DNA from: Deltaproteobacteria bacterium
Lineage (GTDB): Bacteria > Desulfobacterota > Binatia > UTPRO1
DNA length: 64,000 nt
Direction of reading: 5' to 3'
NCBI GenBank assembly: GCA_020852955.1
Contig: JADYZW010000014.1
Coordinates: 1-64,000, forward strand
Part shown: positions 53,458 to 61,774 of the stretch, in pieces
How positions within the stretch are numbered: the stretch's first letter is position 1
Layout: every line of letters begins with the position of its first letter
Translations under genes and position numbers: made by a program
The notes under the pieces: model-generated
The model's database searches: none
What the model was told of the DNA's origin: nothing
The model's input: only the letters and a program-made list of their open reading frames with translations

Positions 53458-54682
53458 GGCCGAACACCACGGTCGTGTTGTTCCCGCCGAAGCCGTACGA
53501 GTTCGAGAGCGCGCAGCGCAACGCGGCCGGGCGGCTCGCGCGCGGGACGAAGTCGAGTCGGCAGGCGGGGTCGGGCTCCTCGAGGTTGACGGTCGGCGGG
53601 AGGAAGCCGTCGCGCAGCGCGAGGACGGTCGCGAGCCCCTCGATCGCGCCGGCGGCGCCGAGGGTGTGGCCGACTGCAGCCTTCGTCGAGCTGACCGCCA
53701 GCCGCGCCGCCGCTTCGCCGAAGACGCGCTCGATCGCCGCGGCTTCCACGACGTCGTTGAGCGGCGTGCCGGTGCCGTGGGCGTTGATGTAGTCGACGTC
53801 CGCCGGCGCGACGCCGGCGCGCGCGAGCGCCCGCGTCATTGCGAGCGCGGCGCCGGCGCCCTCGGGGTGCGGCGCCGTCAGGTGGTGCGCGTCGGCGCTC
53901 AGGCCGTAGCCGAGGATCGTCGCGTGCGCACGCGCGTTCCGGCGTGCGGCGTGCGCGGCGCTCTCGACCACGAGGATCGCCGCCCCTTCGCCGAGGCTCA
54001 GGCCCGCGCGCCGCCGGTCGAAGGGGCGGCAGGGCTCGAGCGACAGCGCTTTCAGCGCGTTGAAGCCGGCGAAGATCGTCCGGCACATCGACTCGGTTCC
54101 ACCCGCGAGCACGGCGTCGACGCGCCCGAGCCGGATCCAGTCGCAGGCGATGCCGAGCGCCGTGCCGCTCGACGAGCACGCGGTGCTGAGCACGAGGCGC
54201 GGACCGCCGAGGCCGAACAGGTGCGCGATCAGGTCGGCGCTCGTCGCCATCGGCGTTCCGACGAGGCGGCTCCGGCGGTAGCGCGTCGCGGTTCCCGTGA
54301 TCCGCGCCAGGAGCGAGGTCTCCGCGGCCATCATGCCGGCGGTCGTCGCGCCGAGCACGACGCCGACCCGCGCCGGCGCGGCGGCCACGTCGAGCCCGCT
54401 GTCGCGGAGCGCTTCGGCGGCCGCGGCGAGCGCCAAGCGGTCCGATCGCGAGGCGCGGCGGCGGAGCGCGGGCGGCAGCCGGTCGGATGGCGGCAGCTCC
54501 TTCACCTCGGCGGCGATCCGGCTCCGGTAGCCGGAGGCGTCGAAGCCCGTGACCGGTCCGATGGCGCAGGCGCCGGCGCGGAGCGCGGCGGCGAAAGCGT
54601 CGACCGATGAGGCGAGCGCGTTCACCGTACCGAGGCCGGTGACGACCACGTCGGCGTCGCCCGCCCCGGGCTCACCCCGCAC
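53450..54682 (-). CDS. Active 3-oxoacyl-ACP synthase II (KS-alpha)
   Basis: A 410-residue FabF-type condensing enzyme. All catalytic residues are present: Cys169 in LSTACSSSG, His302 in NAHGTGTPLND, Lys334 and His339 in SSTKAAVGHTLGAAG, plus the C-terminal NSYGFGGNN. It extends acyl chains with malonyl units on the ACP made by the gene just upstream. The start is GTG at 54682, overlapping the ACP gene by 11 bases; a GTG further in (before VVTGLG) is also possible. Together with the dead KS it probably forms a heterodimeric, polyene-type KS/CLF. Confidence 0.92.
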   Translation of the reverse strand: MRGEPGAGDADVVVTGLGTVNALASSVDAFAAALRAGACAIGPVTGFDASGYRSRIAAEVKELPPSDRLPPALRRRASRSDRLALAAAAEALRDSGLDVAAAPARVGVVLGATTAGMMAAETSLLARITGTATRYRRSRLVGTPMATSADLIAHLFGLGGPRLVLSTACSSSGTALGIACDWIRLGRVDAVLAGGTESMCRTIFAGFNALKALSLEPCRPFDRRRAGLSLGEGAAILVVESAAHAARRNARAHATILGYGLSADAHHLTAPHPEGAGAALAMTRALARAGVAPADVDYINAHGTGTPLNDVVEAAAIERVFGEAAARLAVSSTKAAVGHTLGAAGAIEGLATVLALRDGFLPPTVNLEEPDPACRLDFVPRASRPAALRCALSNSYGFGGNNTTVVFGRA

Positions 54683-54947
54683 GGGCCTGCTCGGCGCCGA
54701 TATAGTCGGCCAGGGCGGAGATCGACGCGAAGACGTTCTTCCCGACGTCCTCGTCGGGGATCGCGATGCCGAAGCGCTCCTCGATGAGGACGACCAGCTC
54801 GAGCGCGTCGATCGAGTCGAGCCCGAGTCCTTCGACGAAGATCGGCTGGTCGTCGGCGATGTCCGCCGGGTCGGTGTCGTGCAGGCGAAGGCCCGAGACC
54901 AGGAGCTCCTTCAGGTTCCGCTTCAGCGTCTCGCGGTCCATCGTCAT
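54672..54947 (-). CDS. Acyl carrier protein
   Basis: A 91-residue ACP. The phosphopantetheine site is GLDSIDALELV, with Ser45. Helix-bounding residues such as EERFGIAIPDED are typical. It carries the growing chain in the operon's pathway. The ATG at 54947 overlaps the ketoreductase stop (ATGA) and its own stop lies within the ketosynthase gene. It is the only ACP in the window, so one ACP must serve starter and extender steps, or another ACP is encoded elsewhere. Confidence 0.93.
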   Translation of the reverse strand: MTMDRETLKRNLKELLVSGLRLHDTDPADIADDQPIFVEGLGLDSIDALELVVLIEERFGIAIPDEDVGKNVFASISALADYIGAEQARAG

Positions 54948-55747
54948 GCGGTCACCAATCCTCCGTCGACGGCGAGCGTCGCTCCGGTGATGTATGCGGC
55001 GTGCGGCAGCGCGAGGAAGAGCGCCGCGTGCGCCACCTCCTCCGGACGTCCGAGGCGGCCCGCGGGGATGCGCGCCGCCATCGCGTCGCGTGCGTCCTTC
55101 GCCATGCTCGCCGTCATCGCCGTGTCGACGACGCCCGGGCAGAGCGCGTTCACCGTGATGCCGAAGCCGGCGACCTCGGCCGCGAGCGAACGGGTGAGGG
55201 CGACGAGGCCGCCCTTCGACGCGGCGTAGTTGGCGGCCCCCGCTTTCCCAAGGAGTCCGGCCGGCGACACGACGTTCACGACGCGTCCGAAGCCGCGCGC
55301 GATCATGCCGCGGAGCGCGGGGCGGAGGCAGAGGAACGCGCCCGTGAGGTTCGTCGCCAGCACGCCGTTCCACGCGTCGTCGGAGAGCATCATCAGGTGC
55401 CCGTCGTGCGTGATCGCGGCGTTGTTGACGAGGATGTCGAAGGCGCGGTCGCCGGTGCGGCCGCGGAACAGGTCGGCGACGGCTCCGGGGCTCGCGACGT
55501 CGCACCGCACCACCTCGTGGCGTCCGCCGGCGCGCGTCAGGTCGTCCCGGGCGCGCTCGGCGTCGGCGTCGGCGTGGGCCCACGTGACGGTCACGTCGGC
55601 GCCGGCCATGGCGAGGGCGACCGCGACGGCCCGCCCGATCCCGCGGGTGCCGCCGGTCACGAGCGCCCGCCGTCCCACGAGGGCCGTCGGCGACACGAAC
55701 GATTCGCTCGGAGCGATCGGCGCGACGCGAGGAGATCGAGCACCCAC
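54944..55747 (-). CDS. FabG-like 3-oxoacyl-ACP reductase
   Basis: A 267-residue SDR of the FabG type. The cofactor loop is TGGTRGIG (31-38), NNAA follows near 108, the catalytic Ser161 lies in VSPAGLLG, and Tyr174/Lys178 in ANYAASKGG. It reduces the 3-keto intermediate on ACP. I give the GTG at 55747, but the GTG at 55696 (VSPTALVGRRALV) would give a more usual length for the family; neither has a strong ribosome site. Overlaps the ACP gene at its 3' end and follows the adenylating enzyme by 52 bases. Confidence 0.88.
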   Translation of the reverse strand: MGARSPRVAPIAPSESFVSPTALVGRRALVTGGTRGIGRAVAVALAMAGADVTVTWAHADADAERARDDLTRAGGRHEVVRCDVASPGAVADLFRGRTGDRAFDILVNNAAITHDGHLMMLSDDAWNGVLATNLTGAFLCLRPALRGMIARGFGRVVNVVSPAGLLGKAGAANYAASKGGLVALTRSLAAEVAGFGITVNALCPGVVDTAMTASMAKDARDAMAARIPAGRLGRPEEVAHAALFLALPHAAYITGATLAVDGGLVTA

Positions 55748-55799
55748 GCGGTCGGACTCAACAATGGGGGAGGGGCGGTGTCAAATCAGCCCGCGCACC

Positions 55800-57260
55800 T
55801 CACGCGTCGGCGAGCAGTCGCCCGATCAGCACCTTGCCGAGCGGCGAGCGCGGCAGGGCGTCACGGAAGGTGAGAACGCGAGGCACCTTGTGCGCGGCGA
55901 GTCGCTCGCGGCAGTGCGCGCGAAGCTGGTCGGGGGTCGCCGCCGCCGCGAGCACGACGGCGGCCGCGACGATCTGCTCGCCGTGTGCGGCGGCGAGGCC
56001 GAACGCCGCGGCGTCGGCGACCGCGGGATGGGCGCGCAACGCCGCCTCGACCTCGGCGGGATCGACCTTGTTTCCCGCCGCGTTGATGAAGAGGCTCGTG
56101 CGCCCGGTGACGACGAGCCGCCCGGCGCCGTCGAGGCGTCCGAGATCGCGGGTGCGGAGCGGCGTCTCCGGGCCGTCCGCCGCCGCCGGGCTCCGGATGA
56201 CGATCTCGCCGGTCGCGCCGCTCGCGAGCGGGCGGCCCCGCTCGTCCTCGATGGTCACGACGACGTTTCCGAGCGGTCGGCCGACGGTCGTCGGATCGAT
56301 CTCCGCGTCGTCGGCGAGGTCGCAGGTCACGCTGCCGGCCTCGGTCAGGCCGTAGAGCTGCCGGATGCCGACGCCGAAGCGCTCGCGGAACGCGGTGAAG
56401 ACCTCGCGCGGCAGGGGCGCGCCGGCGCTCAAGCACAGGCGGAGCGCGCTGAGGTCGACACGGCGGCGCCGGTCGGTCGCCGCCAACATGCGCAGCATGA
56501 AGGGGACGGCCGGGAAGACGGTGACGCGCTCGCGCGCCAGGACCTCGAGGACCTGGCGACGCAGGAAGCGGGGCCGCAGCACGAGGCTCGCGCCGGCGCG
56601 GAGCGCCGCGAGGAGCGCGTTTCCGAGGCCGTGCGCGTGCGACAGCGGGACGACGCCGAGCACGACGTCGTCGACGCCGAGCCCGGTCGACGTGTGGAAG
56701 TTCGCGGCCTCCCACCAGAGGTTGGCGTGCGTGCGCTCGACCCGGTGCGGCCGAGCGACCGTACCCGACGTCGCGGCGACGAGCGCGGGATCGGCCGGCC
56801 GGGGCGGCGTGGCCGCCCGCGGCCGCCGCCGTGCCGCCGCGTCCGCGGCCGTGACCCGCATGCCCCGGGCGTCGATCGCGAGCCGGATCGGCGCCGCGGC
56901 GCGCTCGTCGTCCGGATGGGCGACGAGGGCGTCGATCCGTCCGTCGGCGAAGAGCCGACGGAGCTCGTCTGGGCGCGCGGTCGGCGGCACCGGAAACGCC
57001 GCCGCGCCGGCGGCGAGCACGCCGAGGAAGCCCTCGACGAAGGCGACCGAGCTCGGGAGCGCGAGGGCGACGCGGTCGCCCGCGCCGAGACCCGCCGCGC
57101 GCAGGATGTCGGCCGCGGCGGCCACCCGTTCCGCGAGCGCCGCGTAGTCGAGCGCCTCGCGCTCGTCGGCGACGGCGCGACGCGCAGCGCCTCGGGCGAC
57201 CGCGGCGTCGAGCAGCGAGGGTACGGTCTCGGAGAGAGCGGTCGGTCGCGAGTTCGTCAT
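55800..57260 (-). CDS. Adenylate-forming acyl/aryl ligase (starter activation)
   Basis: A 486-residue ANL enzyme. The nucleotide-binding loop is SGTVARPHRVERTHAN, atypical because the conserved Lys of the SGTTGxPK loop is replaced by His172. Other motifs: IRQLYGLTEAGS, TRDLG and the C-terminal PLGKVL with the catalytic Lys near 476. It should activate a carboxylic acid and load it onto ACP or CoA, giving the starter unit of the operon, perhaps an aromatic acid. The ATG at 57260 is the first gene of the operon. The first 40 bases downstream of it include no competing start. Confidence 0.83.
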   Translation of the reverse strand: MTNSRPTALSETVPSLLDAAVARGAARRAVADEREALDYAALAERVAAAADILRAAGLGAGDRVALALPSSVAFVEGFLGVLAAGAAAFPVPPTARPDELRRLFADGRIDALVAHPDDERAAAPIRLAIDARGMRVTAADAAARRRPRAATPPRPADPALVAATSGTVARPHRVERTHANLWWEAANFHTSTGLGVDDVVLGVVPLSHAHGLGNALLAALRAGASLVLRPRFLRRQVLEVLARERVTVFPAVPFMLRMLAATDRRRRVDLSALRLCLSAGAPLPREVFTAFRERFGVGIRQLYGLTEAGSVTCDLADDAEIDPTTVGRPLGNVVVTIEDERGRPLASGATGEIVIRSPAAADGPETPLRTRDLGRLDGAGRLVVTGRTSLFINAAGNKVDPAEVEAALRAHPAVADAAAFGLAAAHGEQIVAAAVVLAAAATPDQLRAHCRERLAAHKVPRVLTFRDALPRSPLGKVLIGRLLADA

Positions 57261-57400
57261 CGACGCCGAGGCCGCCTGGTAGCACACCGCTTCGAGTTTG
57301 CCGAATCGCCGCCAGGGCGTGTGCGCATGCACTTCGGAGATTCCCGCCGCCGCCGCCGGCGTGCTAGCGTTCGCCGCGTCCACGAGGGAGGATCGTTCGC

Positions 57401-58159
57401 ATGCGGGACCGCGCCTTCGTGTCGGAGATCGCCGCCGACACCTATCGCATCACGACGTACCACGAGCCGTGGCGCAGTACGGTGAATCAATACCTGATCC
57501 TCGGCGAGGAGCCGCTGCTGATCTCGACCGGCCTGCGCGAGCGCTTCGAGGACACCTGGGCGGGGCTCGCCCAGCTGCTCGATCCGACGACGCTGCGCTA
57601 CGTCGTCGTCCCCCACTACGAGGCGGACGAGTGCGGCGCCTTGAACGAGCTCTTGCTGCGTGCGCCGAACGCGACGCCGCTCGCATCCATGCGGACGGTC
57701 GTGACGTCGCTGGCGGACGCGGCGGTACGCTCGCCGCGCGGCCTCGGCGACGGCGAGGTGGTCGACGTCGGCGCGCATGGCCTCCGCATGCTGGAGGCGC
57801 CCTACGTGCACGCGTGGGACGGCATCGTGATCGTCGACGAGCGCACGCAGGTGGCGTTCACGGCGGACCTCTTCATCCAGCCCGGGCGCGGCGAGGCGCT
57901 CGTCCGCGACGACCGCTCGGCGCTGTCGGTGCAGCTCTACAAGACGTTCTACGGCGCGCCGCCGGATGCCTATCTGCACCGCGCGCTCGACCGCATCGAG
58001 GTCGCGCACCCGACGATGCTGGCTCCCGGACACGGCGCGGCGCTCGCCGGGAACCTGGCGCCCTACTATCGCGCCTACCGCGCGCTCGCCGGCGAGCAGC
58101 GCGCCGCGCGGGAGGCGACGACGCCGTCGTCGTCGCTGCGCAAGTCGGCGGGCTCCTGA
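57401..58159 (+). CDS. Diiron metallo-beta-lactamase-fold protein (FprA/ODP-like)
   Basis: A 252-residue protein of the metallo-beta-lactamase superfamily. The metal motif is PHYEADECGAL: His72, Glu74, Asp76, the HxExD arrangement of flavodiiron (FprA) and ODP proteins, with Glu77 replacing the usual next His. Later ligands are probably His in PYVHAWDG, Asp in FTADLF and His in APGHG. It lacks the flavodoxin domain of true flavodiiron NO/O2 reductases, so it resembles the single-domain ODP oxygen sensors. It is divergent from the polyketide operon and shares its promoter region. Confidence 0.82.
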   Translation: MRDRAFVSEIAADTYRITTYHEPWRSTVNQYLILGEEPLLISTGLRERFEDTWAGLAQLLDPTTLRYVVVPHYEADECGALNELLLRAPNATPLASMRTVVTSLADAAVRSPRGLGDGEVVDVGAHGLRMLEAPYVHAWDGIVIVDERTQVAFTADLFIQPGRGEALVRDDRSALSVQLYKTFYGAPPDAYLHRALDRIEVAHPTMLAPGHGAALAGNLAPYYRAYRALAGEQRAAREATTPSSSLRKSAGS

Positions 58160-58217
58160 CGCCGCGACGACCGCGTCGCCTTCCCGTGGCGCGGCTCGTC
58201 GGCTAGATACGCGCGCC

Positions 58218-60104
58218 ATGGCCGTGCAGCCGACGTCGTCGCGCCTGCGGTGGATCGCGCCGGCCTCGGTCGTGCTGCTGGCGGTCGCGTTCTCGGTGCA
58301 CCGGCTCGAAGACTTCGACACGTGGTACCACCTCGCCGCGGGGCGGCTCATGCTCGCGACCGGAACGTGGCCGGCGACGAACACGTTCTCGCTGACGGCG
58401 CCCGCGTACCCCTGGATCGACCTGCACTGGATCTTCCAGCTGCTCCTCTACGGGGCATGGACGATCGGCGGCGTCGACGGCGCGATCGTGCTCGCGGCGA
58501 CGTTGATGGGCGTCACGACGTTCGTGCTGTACGGCGCCGCGCGGCGCTTCGCGCCGCCGGCGTTCGCGGCGTTCCTCCTGGCGCTCGCGCTCGTGATTTC
58601 GTCGCCGCGCTTCGTGCCGCGGCCGGAGCTGTTGTCCTTCCTGTACTTCGCCCTCTACCTCCGGCTGCTCGAGGGCCGACTCCGCAACGGGCGCGCCGTC
58701 TTCCTCCTCGTGCCGCTCCAGATCCTGTGGGTGAACACGCAGGGCATCTTCGCGGTCGGGATCGCGCTGATCGGGTGCTACTGGCTCGGCGCGACGCTCG
58801 CGTTCCTGCCGCTCCCCCGCGGCTGGCGCGAGGAGAGCGCGCTCGACCCGGCGGCCTGGCGGCGGCTGACCGCGGTTCTCGGGCTGGCGACGCTCGCGTG
58901 CCTCCTGAATCCCTGGGGGGTCGAGGGCGCGCTCTTTCCGCTCCAGCTCCTCCCGCGCGTGACGGGCAGCTCGCTCTTCTCGTCGCGCATCGGCGAGTTC
59001 CGACCGCCGCTGGCGTCGGGGTACGCGCCGCTGCTCGTGGACACATGGGTCGCGCTGCTCGCGCTCGCGGCCGCGTCCTTCGTCGTGAACCTGCGCCGCT
59101 GGCATCTCGGCCGCGTCTTCGCGACGCTCGCCTTCGGGTACCTGTCGACGCAGTCGCTGCGCAACATGGCGTTCTTCGGCTGGATCGCGGCGCCGGTGAT
59201 CGCGGCGAACGTCGGCCCGTGGCTCGCGCGCCGAACCGTCCCGTCCGCGGCGCGCTCGGCCCTCGCGGCGGTCGGGATCGGCGGCATCCTGCTGCTGATC
59301 GGGGCGGTCGTGACCAACCAGTACTCCCGCGTCATGCGCATCGAGCGCGAGTTCGGGTTCGGGGTGTCACGCGCGCGCTTCCCGAGCGACGCCGTCGCCT
59401 TCGTCGAGCGGACGGACGTCACCGGCCGCGCGTTCAATTGCCTGGCGATGGGCGGGTATCTCGCGTGGAGCCGGCCGAACGATCGGGTCTTCGTGGACGG
59501 TCGGCTCGAAGCCTTTCCGGAGTCCGTCTTCCGGCGCTACTTCGCGGTCATGGAGCGGCCGGACATGTGGCCGCAGGACGTCGCGCCGTACGAGCCCGAC
59601 TACGCGTTCGTCTACCACGGCTGGTCCAACCGGCTCCCCCTGGTGAGCTATCTGGCGAGGGGACACGGGTGGACGATGGTGTACTACGACGAGATCGCGT
59701 CGGTATTCGTGCCGAGCGACGACGCGCATCGCGAGACGCGCGAGCGCGCGCTGTCCGCGTTCGGCGAGATCCGCCGCGCGCGGCTGGCCGCGCCCGATCC
59801 CGAGCCGCCGAGCGCCTGGCGCCGCGCGCTCTCCGTGCCGGTCGCCGAGGCCTGGCGACAGCGCGCGTCCGGCAACATGCTGCGCAGCGTCGGGCTTCCC
59901 GACGAGGCCGCGCGCGCCTTCCGTCGCGCCCTCGCCCTCGACCCCGACGACACGGACGCGCGCACCAACCTCGGCTTCGTCTATTGGTCCCTGAACCAGC
60001 GCGACGCCGCCGTCGAGGCATGGCGCGAGGTGCTGCGCCGCGACCCCGCCAACGAGCGCGTGGCGCAGACCCTCGCGCGCGTGGCCGGCGCCGCCGCGCG
60101 CTGA
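58218..60104 (+). CDS. Polytopic membrane protein with C-terminal TPR repeats
   Basis: A 628-residue protein. About ten hydrophobic helices between residues 10 and 380 give a glycosyltransferase-like (GT-C) or O-antigen polymerase-like topology, with a large loop after residue 380. The C-terminus holds two TPR repeats (GLPDEAARAFRRALALDPDD, LNQRDAAVEAWREVLRRDPAN). I find no catalytic motif, so no function is assigned; protein or glycan polymerisation is possible. The ATG at 58218 follows the MBL-fold gene by 58 bases and they may be co-transcribed. Confidence 0.7.
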   Translation: MAVQPTSSRLRWIAPASVVLLAVAFSVHRLEDFDTWYHLAAGRLMLATGTWPATNTFSLTAPAYPWIDLHWIFQLLLYGAWTIGGVDGAIVLAATLMGVTTFVLYGAARRFAPPAFAAFLLALALVISSPRFVPRPELLSFLYFALYLRLLEGRLRNGRAVFLLVPLQILWVNTQGIFAVGIALIGCYWLGATLAFLPLPRGWREESALDPAAWRRLTAVLGLATLACLLNPWGVEGALFPLQLLPRVTGSSLFSSRIGEFRPPLASGYAPLLVDTWVALLALAAASFVVNLRRWHLGRVFATLAFGYLSTQSLRNMAFFGWIAAPVIAANVGPWLARRTVPSAARSALAAVGIGGILLLIGAVVTNQYSRVMRIEREFGFGVSRARFPSDAVAFVERTDVTGRAFNCLAMGGYLAWSRPNDRVFVDGRLEAFPESVFRRYFAVMERPDMWPQDVAPYEPDYAFVYHGWSNRLPLVSYLARGHGWTMVYYDEIASVFVPSDDAHRETRERALSAFGEIRRARLAAPDPEPPSAWRRALSVPVAEAWRQRASGNMLRSVGLPDEAARAFRRALALDPDDTDARTNLGFVYWSLNQRDAAVEAWREVLRRDPANERVAQTLARVAGAAAR

Positions 60105-60115
60105 CCGCCGACCGA

Positions 60116-60155
60116 CGCGGGAGGCGGTGGGGCCCCGCGGCCGCCGCCTCCCGCG
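60116..60155. terminator. Bidirectional hairpin terminator
   Basis: Perfect 12-base arms CGCGGGAGGCGG (60116-60127) and CCGCCTCCCGCG (60144-60155) with a 16-base loop, filling nearly the whole gap between the convergent TPR membrane protein and HtrA genes. No T-run. Most likely a shared terminator. Confidence 0.75.
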
Positions 60156-60158
60156 CCC

Positions 60159-61634
60159 TCAGCGTTGCGGGGAGAGCGTCAGGAACACGGTGCTCTCGCC
60201 TCGCCGCACGAGCAGCAGGACCGGCGGGGAGGCCTTGGAAAGCGCGGCGGCGGCGGTGCGCGCCGAGTCGACGTCGCGCCGGTCGACCTGCAGGATCAGA
60301 TCGCCCGGACGTATGCCGGCCTCTTCGGCGGCGCTGCCGTTCGCGACGCCGGTGACGAGGGCGCCGACGGCGTCGCGACCGTAGCCGAGCTGGCGGCGCG
60401 TCTGGTCGGTCAGGGTGTCGAGCTGGAGCCCGAGGCTTCCCGCCGACGCATTGCCGCCGTCCTCGTCCTCGCCGGGTGCGGACTCGCCGCCGCGGGCGAT
60501 GTCCTCGGGCTGTTTCCCGACCTTGACGTCGAGGCTGCGCTCCCTGCCGTCGCGGACGACCTGGAGCCGCGTCGTGCTGCCGGGAGACATGGTGGCGATC
60601 GTGCGGGAGAGCTGGCCGGGCTCGGAGATCGGTTTGCCGTCCATGCCGATCACCACGTCGCCGCGCTTCAATCCCGAGACGTCGGCCGGGCTCTTCGCGA
60701 TGACGTCGGCGATGAGCGCGCCTTCGGTGTCGCCGAGGCCGAGCGCTTGCCGCAGGTCGGGGCCGAGCGGCTGGATGCTGACGCCGAGCCAGCCGCGCGT
60801 CACCTTGCCGCTCGCGCGTAGCTGATCGACGACCGCGCGCGCCAGGTTGATCGGGGTCGCGAAGCCGATGCCGATGTTGCCTCCGCTCTGGCTGAAGATC
60901 GCCGTGTTGATGCCGATGACGCGGCCGCGCTGGTCGAAGAGCGGCCCGCCGGAATTGCCCGGGTTGATGGAGGCGTCGGTCTGGATGAAGTCGTCGTAGG
61001 GGCCGGCGCCGATCACGCGGTCGCGGGCCGACACGATGCCGGCCGTGAGCGTGTGCGAGAGGCCGAACGGGTTGCCGGCGGCGAGCACCCAGTCGCCGAC
61101 CTGCAGCTTGTCGGAATCGCCGAGCGGGACGGTCGGGATCTTGGCATCGGGTTTGATCTTCAAGAGCGCGACGTCGGTCTTGGCGTCCTCGCCGACGAGC
61201 TTCGCCTTGTAGGACTTGCCGGTGGAGAACTGCACGTCGATGTCGTCGGCGCCTTCGACGACGTGCCGATTCGTCACGATGTAGCCGGCCTCGTCGATCA
61301 CGAAGCCCGAGCCGAGGCTGCGCTGCTTCGACGGGCCCCGCCGGCCTCCGCCGAAGCGGTCCCAGAAGTCCTCGCCGAAGAACTGCTCGAACGGATCCTG
61401 GCCGCGCGGGAACTGGCGGCGCTGCGTGCGGGCCGGGACGTTCTTGGTGGTGTTGATGTTGACGACCGCGGGCATCACCTCCTGCGCGAGCGCGGCGAAC
61501 GACGGGATGGCGGCGTCCATCTGCGACTCGATCCTCGCCGGCGTGAGCGCGGCGAAGACGAGCGCCCCGATGGCGCCGCCGCTCAGGCTGATCAGCGCGA
61601 GGTGCCAGGGCCGCATGCGGACTTCGGTCTTCAT
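60159..61634 (-). CDS. htrA: HtrA/DegP-type periplasmic serine protease
   Basis: A 491-residue protease with an N-terminal membrane anchor/signal (residues 9-30). The trypsin-like domain has an intact triad: His124 (NRHVVEGAD), Asp154 (KTDVALLKI), Ser228 (NPGNSGGPLF). Two PDZ domains follow (about 285-375 and 415-490, GLKRGDVVIGMDG, AGIRPGDLILQVD). It degrades or refolds misfolded envelope proteins. The ATG at 61634 has a good ribosome site (AAGGAGGAA). An extracytoplasmic stress response would be expected to control it, but I see no sigma-E-like promoter with confidence. Confidence 0.95.
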   Translation of the reverse strand: MKTEVRMRPWHLALISLSGGAIGALVFAALTPARIESQMDAAIPSFAALAQEVMPAVVNINTTKNVPARTQRRQFPRGQDPFEQFFGEDFWDRFGGGRRGPSKQRSLGSGFVIDEAGYIVTNRHVVEGADDIDVQFSTGKSYKAKLVGEDAKTDVALLKIKPDAKIPTVPLGDSDKLQVGDWVLAAGNPFGLSHTLTAGIVSARDRVIGAGPYDDFIQTDASINPGNSGGPLFDQRGRVIGINTAIFSQSGGNIGIGFATPINLARAVVDQLRASGKVTRGWLGVSIQPLGPDLRQALGLGDTEGALIADVIAKSPADVSGLKRGDVVIGMDGKPISEPGQLSRTIATMSPGSTTRLQVVRDGRERSLDVKVGKQPEDIARGGESAPGEDEDGGNASAGSLGLQLDTLTDQTRRQLGYGRDAVGALVTGVANGSAAEEAGIRPGDLILQVDRRDVDSARTAAAALSKASPPVLLLVRRGESTVFLTLSPQR

Positions 61635-61774
61635 GATCCGTTCCTCCTTGAATCGACGGCGTCGCCGTCGCGAGCGATGCGCTCCGTGCCGCGTATTGTG
61701 GCCGAGGTCGGTGAGAACGCAATCCGGCTTGACACGCTTGCTTTTCGACATCCGAGAGGGGACTCTGCGCGCGG

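Noticed and set aside
61729..61734. Perfect TTGACA -35 box
   Set aside because: No -10 sequence lies about 17 bases downstream; kept only as a note in the UPF0104 entry.
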